Origin: Voacanga thouarsii
Lineage: Eukaryota; Streptophyta; Magnoliopsida; Gentianales; Apocynaceae
Assembly: GCA_026120185.1 (NCBI GenBank)
Contig: JANUWF010001101.1
Span: 124,001 to 188,000, forward strand
DNA length: 64,000 nt
Direction: 5' to 3'
The notes under the pieces are model-generated. The model was not told the DNA's origin and searched no databases. It saw nothing but the letters and a program-made list of their open reading frames with translations. The stretch's first letter is position 1, and every line of letters starts with the position of its first letter. Below, one piece after another: positions 28,308-37,080 of this stretch. A program made the translations under genes and the position numbers.

Positions 28308-28380
28308 ACCGGATGGTCAGTATGCCGACACTTTGTGCATACTGCCGGTCAGAATGCCGACACTTTGTGCAGACTGACTA
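28308..28380. repeat. Two tandem hairpin-forming units in LTR
   Basis: Two units of about 33 bp share the core TGCCGACACTTTGTGCA. Each core is bracketed by inverted arms: CAGTATG...CATACTG in the first, GTCAG...CTGAC in the second. The solo LTR at about 39626-39688 also has two units; the truncated LTR at about 23350-23381 has one. Confidence 0.75.
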
Positions 28381-29418
28381 AAGGTAGGTGATCGGCTTAC
28401 CGGGCAAGATACTCCTCATTCTCTATACCCAAACAACAACCGGGTGTCCATTCCGGCAAAACACAGTCACTTGACTGAAATAAAAAATGCTAGCTCGGAC
28501 CGGCATGACTAAGTAGTACTGACGTTTCTCTAAGTTGAGTTCATCTTCTAGAGGAGGCCTCCTGCCAGAAGGCTCACTCTTGCTCTTCAAAACTAGCACT
28601 ACCAGTCTACCCCCATTGAGTACTAACGTAACGTATCCCACTTGGGAAAAATGAATAAAACATAGTTCCACTTGAAAATGGCAATTAAGGTTTTCCAAAG
28701 TTTGGGGCAAAATTGGTTTTAGAAGGAGTTTTAGGTTTTGAGTAAAACTGCCCCTTGATTTACAAATAATTTATTTGTCTGAAATGAGAATAGAAATAAT
28801 CCTCAATTCCCTTTACAGAAATAAGTGACCATGCACTCTATATTTGGCTTGCCATAAAAAGAATCATTTTTCATCAAACAGGTTTTATGCAGGAGCTTAC
28901 CTGATCCTTACCCACAACAAAGGTCTCCAACAGCTGACCTAACCCCGCATAGGGTAAATACAAACCACAATCAAACTCAAGCCAAAAACTCACTTTCTCA
29001 AATAAAACTAACTCAACTTACTACAATCATATCCCTAGTGTCCCAAGCTTTAAGGCTCAATAATAAATAAAAAGGGTTTATAAAATAAATCTAGTTTGAT
29101 ATTAAAATAACTAGAGTTTGGGAAATAGGTACAAAAAGTTGAAGGTTTAAATCTTGCTAAAAATAAATTATGGTTTATTTGAAAAAGGGTCCAAGGTGGT
29201 ATTAGGTAAAATAATGATTTATTAATAATTTAGTTGTTAGAAAATAATTGATAGCTAAAATTTGTTGAAAATAAATTTAATGAATCTTGCTTGAAAAATA
29301 ATAAGCAAATCCTTAATGGGTTTTGATTAAAAGATAATAATTAAATTTTTAGTAACAAATATTTTATTAATTATAATTATTTCCATAATAGGCTTTAATT
29401 GATTTTATTATTTTAAAT

Positions 29419-29441
29419 AATATATATATATATATATATAT
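29419..29441. repeat. AT microsatellite
   Basis: About eleven TA units inside the solo LTR. Confidence 0.9.
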
Positions 29442-29933
29442 TCTAGCAAAACTATTATTTATTTGACTAAAATATCACTATTTTATATAAAAGACCAAAT
29501 CCACATCTTCCTATGGTTTTCAAAATTTTACTAGAAAAATCATATTATTTAATATTTTATTAATGAAATAAAATTTAGCTTAGGGACAACTAGATCATGA
29601 TCATATTCCTATAGCTAACCACAATCATGAACATATACAACCCTTCAATTCATCAAATCATCCAAATCATGCATACAAGCATAGATCTCAATTTATCAAA
29701 ACATGATCTAACCCCTACTAGCATAAATATGCTCATGGCTTCAACAATCCAACATGAATATAAATCCTATTCACCAAAGGTGATATAATCTCTACCATAC
29801 TTCATCACAAATACTACCTATGACATGGAGACATGCATTAAATCTCAAATCATCATACAATCGACCAAGATAATCCATCCATACATAAAATCCCATCTCC
29901 TTCACAATCATACATATATTCATGCTTCAATCT

Positions 29934-29937
<4 letters not shown>

Positions 29938-29969
<32 letters not shown>
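29938..29969. repeat. AT microsatellite
   Basis: About sixteen AT units inside the solo LTR; the corresponding place in the other two LTRs has no such run. Confidence 0.9.
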
Positions 29970-29970
<1 letters not shown>

Positions 29971-31847
29971 TTAAATCCTATCGCCATCCACCTACTATCA
30001 TCATCATCCTAGAGACATGAATCTAGAGTTTAAAAAGGAAGATTGAAGGTACTTACTTGGTTGATGAATGCCTTGAAGGAGTTTTAGAGTAGATCTCAAC
30101 TCCTAGATGTCTAACTTTGTCCATCGGAGATGGCGAAAGCATGTTCATGGGAGAAAAAGTCATCCGGCCAAGAGAGGGGAATTTTTGGCCATCAGAGAGA
30201 GAGAGAGAGACTATTAGCATGTTTATTCACATAGGCTCTCACTAGAGATCAAGATTAGAGAAGATGAAGTTGTTAGAATAAATTTACCTTGAAGGTGTTC
30301 TTGACCTTAACAGAAATTTCTGGTTTTTGATCCAAAAGTGCAAGTTGGATTTTGGAGTTTGATGTTAAAAATGGTACGGATGGACTTACAGCAATGAATA
30401 GATAAAATCTGGAATTTTTAGAGGTAGTTTGAAGTGCTTTGGAGAGGTATTAGGTGAAAGGAAGGAGTAGGTGTTCTTGGTATACTATGTGTTCTTGAGG
30501 TTGAAGAGAATAGAGAGTTCTTGGATGGAGGGTGCCGAAATTCTGAAGAGATTAGGGCTGCCAAACTGTTTGTAGGGTTTAGGAAGATGGTTTTTATGGT
30601 TTGGAAGGAAAAAGGAAAGGCTAGTTGTTAAAATCCTTGAAGAATATTTTTGGGAAGCAAATTTGGAAGGTAGATATCACAAGAATATCTTTGATTATTG
30701 GAGAGCTTTTGGAGATCTGCCATGGACGAATTTCTGGGAAGTGTTTTGGTTGAATGAAAGCTGGTTGAAGGAGGCTTAGGGTGGCCAAAATTATGGAGTA
30801 TAATGGTGGAGAGAAGGTCTGGTTGTTTGAGGTATACTTTATAGAAAGTTGTTAAATCATGGTAGCTGGAATTTTGGTATCCAAATCAAGGAATGATTAC
30901 AGAATTTTTTTGGAAATCTTTTAGGCATCCATGGCTGGATTTTCGTGCAGAACTTAGGGAGGACAATGGAGTTCAGTTAATGGAGGTTTACGGAAGGTTT
31001 TTGCAGAATAAGGTTGGTGTTTCGGCTAGAAGAGAAATATGAACCAAAGCTGGAAAAAAAATCACTGCACAGATTTTCACAAGGCTAGAATTTTCTGGGC
31101 TGTTTTCGGCTGCCCTTTTCTAGGCGATTTGCAGAGGCTTTGAAGGGGAATTTCTGGGGCTTTCAAGGCTGGTTTCCAGCCTACTTCAAGGAGGAAAAAC
31201 ATGGCTAGGGTACTGTACAAAAACTGGAATAAAACAGCTTGGTTTTGGACCTCCAAAGTTGCGATTTGTACAGGATTTTTTTTTTGGTTTTGCACCATCT
31301 TTGTGCAGTCTGAAAATAGCCATAAAAATCCAGATTCTAAGCTGATCAAAAGGGCCATTTTCTAGCAGCATTTGGGAGGGAATAATGGTCAAGAATTTTG
31401 ACACATTGATGGCACACAAAGTTGGAAAAATTTCAATTCTATGTACAAAGGGAAATGAACCTAGTTAGAGTGAATTTTTAGAAAGTTTACTAAGGAATTT
31501 AATTCACTTGAAATCTTTCCCCCTCATCCATTGTTTTGGTCCATATGATGTCTTTTACTAAGACATTTTGAACCTTCAAAGCCACAACACATTGCTGTAA
31601 TTTTTCTAGAATAAAATTAGCTTGAACACAGTGAACAAACTAATGAATTGAGAATTAGGAAAAACTAAAGATCAAGAGGAAATGAATTCCTCTTAGAAAT
31701 TTTGTGTAGAGCAAAAGAGTAGGATTTGAAGACTCCTATCATGTCTCTCATAGGACAACATCTCTATCCTACTCCAAACACCACTAAGGCCGACAATGAT
31801 ACTTCCCAAGAAAAAATAAAATTTAATCATGCTATAGCTCTAATAAT

Positions 31848-31902
31848 GGAATTCGAACCCAAGACCTCAAGAATCAATTCTAAGGCTCTAACCACTACAC
31901 CA
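31848..31902 (-). other. tRNA-like A and B boxes inside LTR (copy 2)
   Basis: On the minus strand, TGGTGTAGTGGTTAG (31888-31902) and GGTTCGAATTCC (31848-31859). This is the best-preserved of the three copies: the B box is one inserted base away from the canonical GGTTCGAATCC. Position in the LTR is equivalent to copies 1 and 3. Confidence 0.6.
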
Positions 31903-32155
31903 CAACAACTCTTGTTCTTATTTCCTCTCTAAAATTCTTTTCCTATTTAATTCCCAAGCTATCTCCATATTTTCACCTCAGGGAAAAATTACTATTTTTC
32001 CCTTCTCACTCAATAATCATAATCAAGCCCTCTAGACTATAAAACACAAATTCAATGCACATAAAATCATATAAAAATATATTTAAACATGCAATAAAAT
32101 ATGATATACATCCCAACCCCCTTACTCTAAAGTTGGTTTTGACTGGGGTTTCACA

Positions 32156-32160
32156 GGTGC
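32156..32160. repeat. Target-site duplication GGTGC, right copy
   Basis: Matches 27765-27769; together they delimit the nested solo LTR and show where the integrase reading resumes. Confidence 0.93.
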
Positions 32161-32959
32161 CATCCCAATCGAGGCCTGATAGCTGTTGTTATAAGATAGC
32201 TCGGCATACGGTACACACTCGATCCACTTATCCCCGAAATCCAGGACACAGGCTCAACATATCTTCCAGTATTTGCATTACCCTTTCTGATTGCCCATCG
32301 GTCTGCGGATGCGCCATCGTACTGAATTTCAAATTCGATCCCATTGCCTCCTAGAACTTTCCCCAAAAACGAGAAGTAAACCTCGGGTCTCGGTCTGACA
32401 CTATGCTCGAAGGTACTTGATGAAGGCAAACTACTTCTCGAACATATGTCTGAGCCAGCTTCTCCATGGAATCCCTCACATTTATCGGGATGAAGTGGGC
32501 CGACTTGGTCAGTCGATCCACCACCACCCATATGGCGTCCTTTTGGGTCTTTGACATGGGAAGTCCGGTGACGAAATCCATAGTCACCTCCTCCCACTTC
32601 CATTCCGGCACTGGCAATGGCTGCAATAGCCCTGCTGACTTCCTATGCTCCGCTTTAACTTTCTGGCAAGTAAGGCAAGTCGACACATACTTGACCACAT
32701 CTCGCTTCATTCCGGGCCACCAGTATGCTCTCTTCAAATCCTGATACATCTTGACCTCTCCCGGATGAATGGCGTACTTGCTCTTGTGCGCCTCCTCCAA
32801 AATTTTGTCCTTTAATTGCTGCTCCCCAGGTTCACACAATCGGTATCTGAAATGAAAAGTTCCCGCCTCATTATGACGAAATTCGCTGTCTGGTCGCTTA
32901 AGCTCCTTGTCCTTGAAAATTTGAAACTCGGCGTTGCTTCGCTGAGCTTCCACTATTTC
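32161..32959 (-). pseudogene. pol: Chromovirus integrase N-terminal zinc domain and catalytic core (broken)
   Basis: Counting from position 32953: an HHCC zinc-binding domain (H56, H63, C93, C96 in the [11 protein letters not shown]...CLTCQ stretch), then the DDE core with D126 (TMDFVTGLP) and D187 (VSDRDPRF). The frame is cut by TAG at 32351-32353, just after FWGKF. Beyond it the same frame still encodes AHPQTDGQSER, which holds the catalytic glutamate, so the TAG probably replaced CAG (glutamine). A one-base indel near 32245-32256 then shifts the frame; the shifted frame runs through YAELSYNNSYQASIGMA to the nested LTR at 32160. Integrase would insert the cDNA copy into host DNA. The separate C-terminal part is at 27149-27769. 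Dead gene. Confidence 0.92.
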
Positions 32960-33901
32960 TTACTTCAAATCCGGCACCAACTTCAAATTGCTGATGATGA
33001 TTCTTTTGTCTTGTACCTCCGCCCTTCTGTCCAATACATCTTGAACTACTTGCATCTTCTGCACCTTCAGTCTAGCCATTCCAACTGTTCTGCTTAGGGC
33101 GTCTGCCACAACGTTGGCCTTCCCGGGATGGTAGTTGATCGGGCAACGGTATTCCTCCAAGAATTCCATCCACCTTCGTTGCCTCAAGTTCAAATCCTTC
33201 TGAGTGAAGATATACTTCATACTCTTATGGTCGGTGAACACCTCGTACTCGGCTCTATACAAGTAGTGTCGCCATTTCTTTAGGGCGAACATTATAGCTG
33301 CCAGCTCCAAATCGTGAGTGGAGTAGTTCACTTCATGGGGTCTTAGCTTCCGAGAAGCATAAGAAATTACTTTCCTATCTTGCATCAACACCGCTCCCAG
33401 TCCTTCTTTCGAAGCGTCGGTGTATAGCGCATAAGATTTGCCTTCCTCCGGTAGACTCAACACCGGTGCTGTCATCAGTCTCTTCTTCAGTTCTTGGAAG
33501 CTTTTCTCGTATTTTCTGTCCCATACAAATGGAATATCCTTTCTCAACAAACGGGTCATTGGCGATACGAGTGTCGAAAATCCCTTAATAAACCTTCGGT
33601 AGTATCCAGCTAATCCCAAGAAACTCCGGATCTCAGTAATATTCTCCGGCTGCTTCCAGTCTGATACCGCCTCGACCTTTGCCGGATCTACCTTGATTCC
33701 TTCCTTGGTCACCACATGGCCAAGGAATGCCACACTGTCTAGCGAGAATTCGCACTTGCTAAATTTGGTGTACAGTTTGTGCTCCCACAATTTCTCCAAC
33801 ACGAGCCTTAGATGCCCCGTATGCTCCTCCGGACTCTTGGAGTAGATCAAAATATCGTTGATGAAGACCACCACAAACTTATCCAGATAGGGTCGGAATA
33901 C
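32960..33901 (-). pseudogene. pol: Chromovirus reverse transcriptase C-half and RNase H (broken)
   Basis: Begins just after the TGA at 33902-33904 and ends at a TAA at 32960-32962, both in the common gag-pol frame. The RT active-site box reads [11 protein letters not shown], so the first aspartate of the usual [YF]-x-D-D is asparagine (codon 33857-33859, AAC); this should abolish polymerase activity. The connection region [12 protein letters not shown] is typical of gypsy RT. RNase H follows with all four acidic residues in place, counted from 33874: D153 (YTDAS), E190 (HDLELAA), D215 (FTDHKS) and D258 (VVADALSR). In the life cycle this part copies RNA to DNA and removes the RNA strand. The GAC-to-AAC change lies in a CpG, consistent with methylation decay. 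Confidence 0.93.
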
Positions 33902-35422
33902 TCAGTGCATTAGGTCCATGAATACTGCTGGAGCGTTAGTTACCCCGAATGGCATCACCACGAACTCATAATGTCCATAGCGGGTGTTAAAGGCTGTCTT
34001 AGGAATATCGTCTTCTCTTATCCGCCCCTGGTAGTAACCTTGCCTCAGATCTAACTTGGAATAGCAACTGAATCCTTGCAGCTGATCAAACAGCTCGTTA
34101 ATCAGTGGGAGGGGGTACTTGTTCTTAATCGTCAAATTGTTCAGCCCTCGGTAGTCGATACATAGCCTCAAGGTCCCGTCCTTCTTCATCACAAATAGTA
34201 CAGGCACTCCCCAAGGTGACGTGCTGGGTCGGATGTAACCCTGACCCACCAACTCCTCTAACTGCTTCTTCAATTCCTTCAATTCTACCGGTGCCATTCG
34301 GTACGGAGTCCGTGATACTGGTTCTGCCCCCGAAATTAAGTCGATAGTGAATTCCACCTCTCGGTCGGGAGCTAGAGAGTCAAGCTCCGCCAGGAACACA
34401 TCGGGAAAGTCCCTCACCACTTCGGTGTCCTCCAGAGTGCACTGGTCATTCGACTTGTTTATCACGTAAGCCAGATAACCTTGACAACCTTGCCTCAACA
34501 ATTTTCGGGCCTTAGCCCCCGCAATCAAGTACTTTAGTTCTTTCACTCTCTTGCCATTGAATTCCAATACATCACAACCCGGTCTGACAAACTGAACTAA
34601 CTTATTTTTACAGTCTACTCTAGCCCCATGCTTGGCTAAACAGTCCATCCCCAAAATCAAGTTATAATCCTCAATGTCTAACACAATCAAATCTCCCTCC
34701 AGATTTTCTCTTCCCACCTTAACCTTACAATCCCTCACAAACCGATCCGCTTGCACCATTTTCCCCAAAGGTGTGCTTACCTCTAAAATGAAAGGTAGCT
34801 CCACTCCATGCCAACCCAAATGATATGCACACAACTTGTTTATATAGGAATGAGTAGAGCCAGGATCAATCAAAGCATTAATGGAATGTCCTTGAATAGT
34901 GAACGTACCTTCTACCACCGTTGCATCAGCCCTAACTTCCTCTCTGTTGAGAGCGAATACCTTGGCCTTCACTTGCGGCTTCGGTGCTCCACTCCCAGAT
35001 GCTCCAGTGGTGTTAGCTCGGTTGGTCCCCAGGTTCTGAGCCGGGTTTCCTTGCCCGACTCGATGCAACTTAGGGCAGGTATTCGTCAGGTGGTTCGGGT
35101 CACCACAGTGGTAGCACTTTTTATCTCCACCCTTGGACCAGTAATTTCTCTCGGTGTGGCCTTTCATCCCACACTGCCTGTATGTTGGGAGATTCGGCGC
35201 AGGTCCAGCTGGTGCTGTCCGAGCATACTTTCCCCGATTCTGCCATTGATGGTTGGCAGGGCGCTTGTGAGGTTGCAGCCTCGGGAAATGTCCCCGCGGC
35301 TGTCCTGGTGGTTGGAAAGGCTTTGCCGCCATCCTGCTACGGTCCTCATTCTCCGTGCGAGTAGCCGCGTCCACAGCCCCCGAGTAAGTTGTCGGTGGGG
35401 CAGGTGCCAATGCTCTCCTCAA
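33902..35422 (-). pseudogene. gag-pol: Chromovirus gag C-terminus, protease and reverse transcriptase N-half (longest open segment, 506 codons)
   Basis: A basic, proline-rich gag tail comes first. Residues 84-95 look like a degraded first zinc knuckle ([12 protein letters not shown]) and 103-116 are an intact CCHC knuckle (C103, C106, H111, C116) for RNA packaging. Aspartic protease follows with the active-site box [11 protein letters not shown] (D186). RT begins at about residue 375 with [30 protein letters not shown] and [10 protein letters not shown] (first catalytic aspartate D458), then [12 protein letters not shown]. It stops at TGA 33902-33904, where relatives usually continue with an arginine, so CGA to TGA is likely. 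The upstream gag lies in the same frame beyond three stops, showing a single gag-pol reading frame originally. The first codon here is not a real start. Confidence 0.94.
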
Positions 35423-36103
35423 TTTTGGTCTTAGCCCTTTGACAAACTGCCTCGTCCTATTCTACTCGGTATCCACCAATCTTCGGCAGTAATTAGACAA
35501 TTGCGTGAATCGCGCTGCATATTAAGCTACTGACATGCTCCCCTGCCTCAGATTCTGATATTCGTCCTCCTACTTCTCCACAATCCACTGTGGGATGTAC
35601 TCAGCCCCGAAGGCTTCAACGAAGTTGGACCATGCCCATTCTTGCTCATCCACCACCCAGTCCTCTTGGACCCGCTGCCACCATGCTCGAGCTGGTCCTC
35701 TCAACCAAAAAGCTCCAAACTTAACCATCAGCTCCTCCGAGTACTGGAGCGTTGCGAAGATGTCCTCTATTTGCTCGACCCATTGCTCAGCCTTCTGATC
35801 TTGTTCGGCTTCACCCATAAAGATGGGCGATTCGAATTTCAAGAACTTCTCTAACGCCTCGTCTTCCCCTCTAGGGTTCCTCCGCTCAACCAAAGTCTGA
35901 AGAATCTCGGCCACCTTACTGAGTGCCTGGCCCATTGACACATCAGCCGGGGCATCCGTCCCCATTCCCATCTCAGGATCACTTTGTCCATTACTCGGAT
36001 TGGGTGCTTGCATCTGCTCAGTTCCAACTTCCGGGGCTACATGGTCTACCTCCGAAAGCCTTCTAAACCATACCCCAGATGTCAAGTGAATGCACTCAAG
36101 CAT
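35423..36103 (-). pseudogene. gag: Chromovirus gag, capsid region (broken)
   Basis: An ATG at 36101-36103 follows an in-frame TAA, so this is the earliest possible start. An acidic N-terminal stretch (about residues 20-60) leads to a Retrotrans_gag-like capsid domain with FESPIFMGEAEQDQKAEQWV, FGAFWLRGPARAWWQ and FVEAFGAEYIPQWIVEK. The frame is then cut by TAG (35570-35572), TAA (35522-35524) and TAG (35462-35464). Between these stops gag-like residues continue ([40 protein letters not shown]), joining the 33902-35422 segment in the same frame. Two of the three stops are one C-to-T step from CAG. Gag would form the particle shell; this copy cannot make it. Confidence 0.9.
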
Positions 36104-36319
36104 CAAATCATTTTAGTTGTACATACATGCATGCTTAAGTGTGAGTAGAAAGAAATCATATGCAAACTTATTTAAAGAATTGCTCATAATTTTGATTTCA
36201 AAAGTTGACTTGCATAAATCTAAAATTGTGAACAGAACATAGAATTGAAAATCTTTAACAAACTAGTTCTCAAAAGACAGTAATTAAATAATCATCCAAG
36301 CAAAATATCTCCTAACTCT
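36104..36319 (-). other. Spacer between extra ORF and gag
   Basis: About 215 bp of AT-rich sequence with stops in the gag frame, separating the extra leader ORF from gag. No motif recognised. Confidence 0.6.
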
Positions 36320-36850
36320 CTAATCCTCATCCGAACCCTCATCATCGGCCTCATACAACCAACCTCTAGTGTTCTTGGAAAAATCCACCCCATCCCTGCT
36401 AGCAAATCCCTCTATTGGTTCCTTCCCATGGCGCCTAGAGCTCTCACCGGGCTTAACTCGGCTAAAGGAAGGGATGAAGGAAGGCCTAGGTGGAGACTCA
36501 TAGTCTATCTCCCCCGGGTCATCACTATATGCTGCTAAATCCACCTCAGGATTAGGAGGGTGGGGTTCAGGCTCCACTATCATCACCTCATACTTACTGT
36601 CAGATCTTATGTCTATCACCGGGATTGGAGGTGGCCCTAGGATCTGGACCTCGTCCTCACTGCTATCCTCCATAAGGTCAATCTCATCATCACTGTTATC
36701 CACCATAGGGACAACCTCAACATCATTGTTATCCTCTATAGGGACAACTGGCTGAGGGGTAGGCTGGGGAACTGGAAGGTCCTCCTGGTCTAGATAGTAA
36801 GGCTGGTGCCACTGCTGCCCTTTCCTTGCTGTCCTAAGCAGTCTAACCAT
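36320..36850 (-). CDS. Extra acidic ORF upstream of gag, 176 residues, unknown function
   Basis: Intact ATG-to-stop frame between the PBS and gag of the chromovirus; I do not recognise a named family. A short basic start (VRLLRTARKGQQW) is followed by a long acidic, proline-rich part with several Asp/Glu/Ser runs (residues 38-68), then VIDI (78-81) followed by serine and acidic residues. That pattern resembles SUMO-interaction motifs. The C-terminal part holds serine/arginine (ESSRRHGKEP, 136-145) and ends in EADDEGSDED. A related copy lies at 63163-63610 with many matching segments and one internal stop. It sits in the same frame class as gag but is separated from it by stops. Unlike gag-pol in the same element it has no premature stop. 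Expression is unproven; it could be a leader remnant without function. Confidence 0.55.
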   Translation of the reverse strand: MVRLLRTARKGQQWHQPYYLDQEDLPVPQPTPQPVVPIEDNNDVEVVPMVDNSDDEIDLMEDSSEDEVQILGPPPIPVIDIRSDSKYEVMIVEPEPHPPNPEVDLAAYSDDPGEIDYESPPRPSFIPSFSRVKPGESSRRHGKEPIEGFASRDGVDFSKNTRGWLYEADDEGSDED

Positions 36851-36933
36851 CCTACACCATCAACAAGATAGGTTAGATAAGATTTAAACTTAAATAAATA
36901 AAACATACATCATCAATAGTTGCCTATAACTAG
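36851..36933 (-). other. Element leader between PBS and extra ORF
   Basis: About 80 bp of AT-rich sequence. The equivalent leader at 63611-63694 is nearly the same. Confidence 0.6.
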
Positions 36934-36945
36934 TCTCTGATACCA
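36934..36945 (-). promoter_or_regulatory. Primer-binding site, initiator tRNA-Met type
   Basis: On the minus strand TGGTATCAGAGA lies two bases after the LTR end (GGGGTGTTACA then AG). Plant initiator tRNA-Met PBSs read TGGTATCAGAGC, so eleven of twelve bases match. The same site occurs at 63695-63706. Confidence 0.9.
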
Positions 36946-36947
36946 CT

Positions 36948-37080
36948 TGTAACACCCCGAAGCATAGGCCCGCCAGGGCCGAGGATGTCGCCCCGTCCAA
37001 AGGACAAGTGGTCTTTATAACAAGGTCACACAAATTAAAATGGCTGAAATAAAATAATACTTTAACTTAAAAATTTATTA
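36948..37080 (-). mobile_element. 5' LTR remnant (133 bp)
   Basis: Starts TGTAACACCCCGAAGC and keeps the first 133 bases (plus strand) of the LTR, matching 27770-27900 and 39116-39240. It then switches directly to satellite at CTTGGCACATATAC, mid-monomer. More than 4 kb of LTR is missing. Confidence 0.93.

Larger units (their letters stand above)
27770..32155 (-). mobile_element. Solo LTR (4386 bp) nested in integrase
   Basis: Begins TGTAACACCCC and ends GGGGTTTCACA (plus strand), so TG...CA, with GGTGC duplicated on both sides. It resembles the flanking LTRs of the host element throughout, so it is the same family and the same orientation. No internal coding region is present, as expected after LTR-LTR recombination. 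It has two tandem hairpin units near 28311-28380, AT microsatellites, a GA tract and tRNA-like boxes at 31848-31902. It must be younger than the element it interrupts. No gene seen in its 4.4 kb. Confidence 0.95.
23317..37080 (-). mobile_element. Ty3/gypsy chromovirus (Tekay/Del-like), both ends truncated, nested solo LTR
   Basis: Sense order on the minus strand: LTR remnant (36948-37080), PBS, extra acidic ORF, gag, zinc knuckle, protease, RT, RNase H, integrase, chromodomain, PPT, LTR (23317-27102). The gypsy order RT-RH-INT, the chromodomain, the initiator-Met PBS and the 4.3-kb LTRs fit plant chromoviruses of the Tekay/Del lineage; the lineage name is inferred from these features, not from a tree. 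Neither end reaches the LTR terminus and no target-site duplication flanks it, so satellite-retroelement exchange or deletion removed both outer ends. The coding part is dead: seven in-frame stops, a frameshift near 32250 and a solo LTR inside integrase. Confidence 0.9.

Noticed and set aside
34808..35434. 208-codon plus-strand open frame
   Set aside because: Antisense shadow of the gag-protease frame, which carries real motifs (CCHC, DPGST).
23317..37080. A functional autonomous retrotransposon
   Set aside because: Seven in-frame stops, a frameshift, an RT active-site change, a nested LTR and missing LTR ends.
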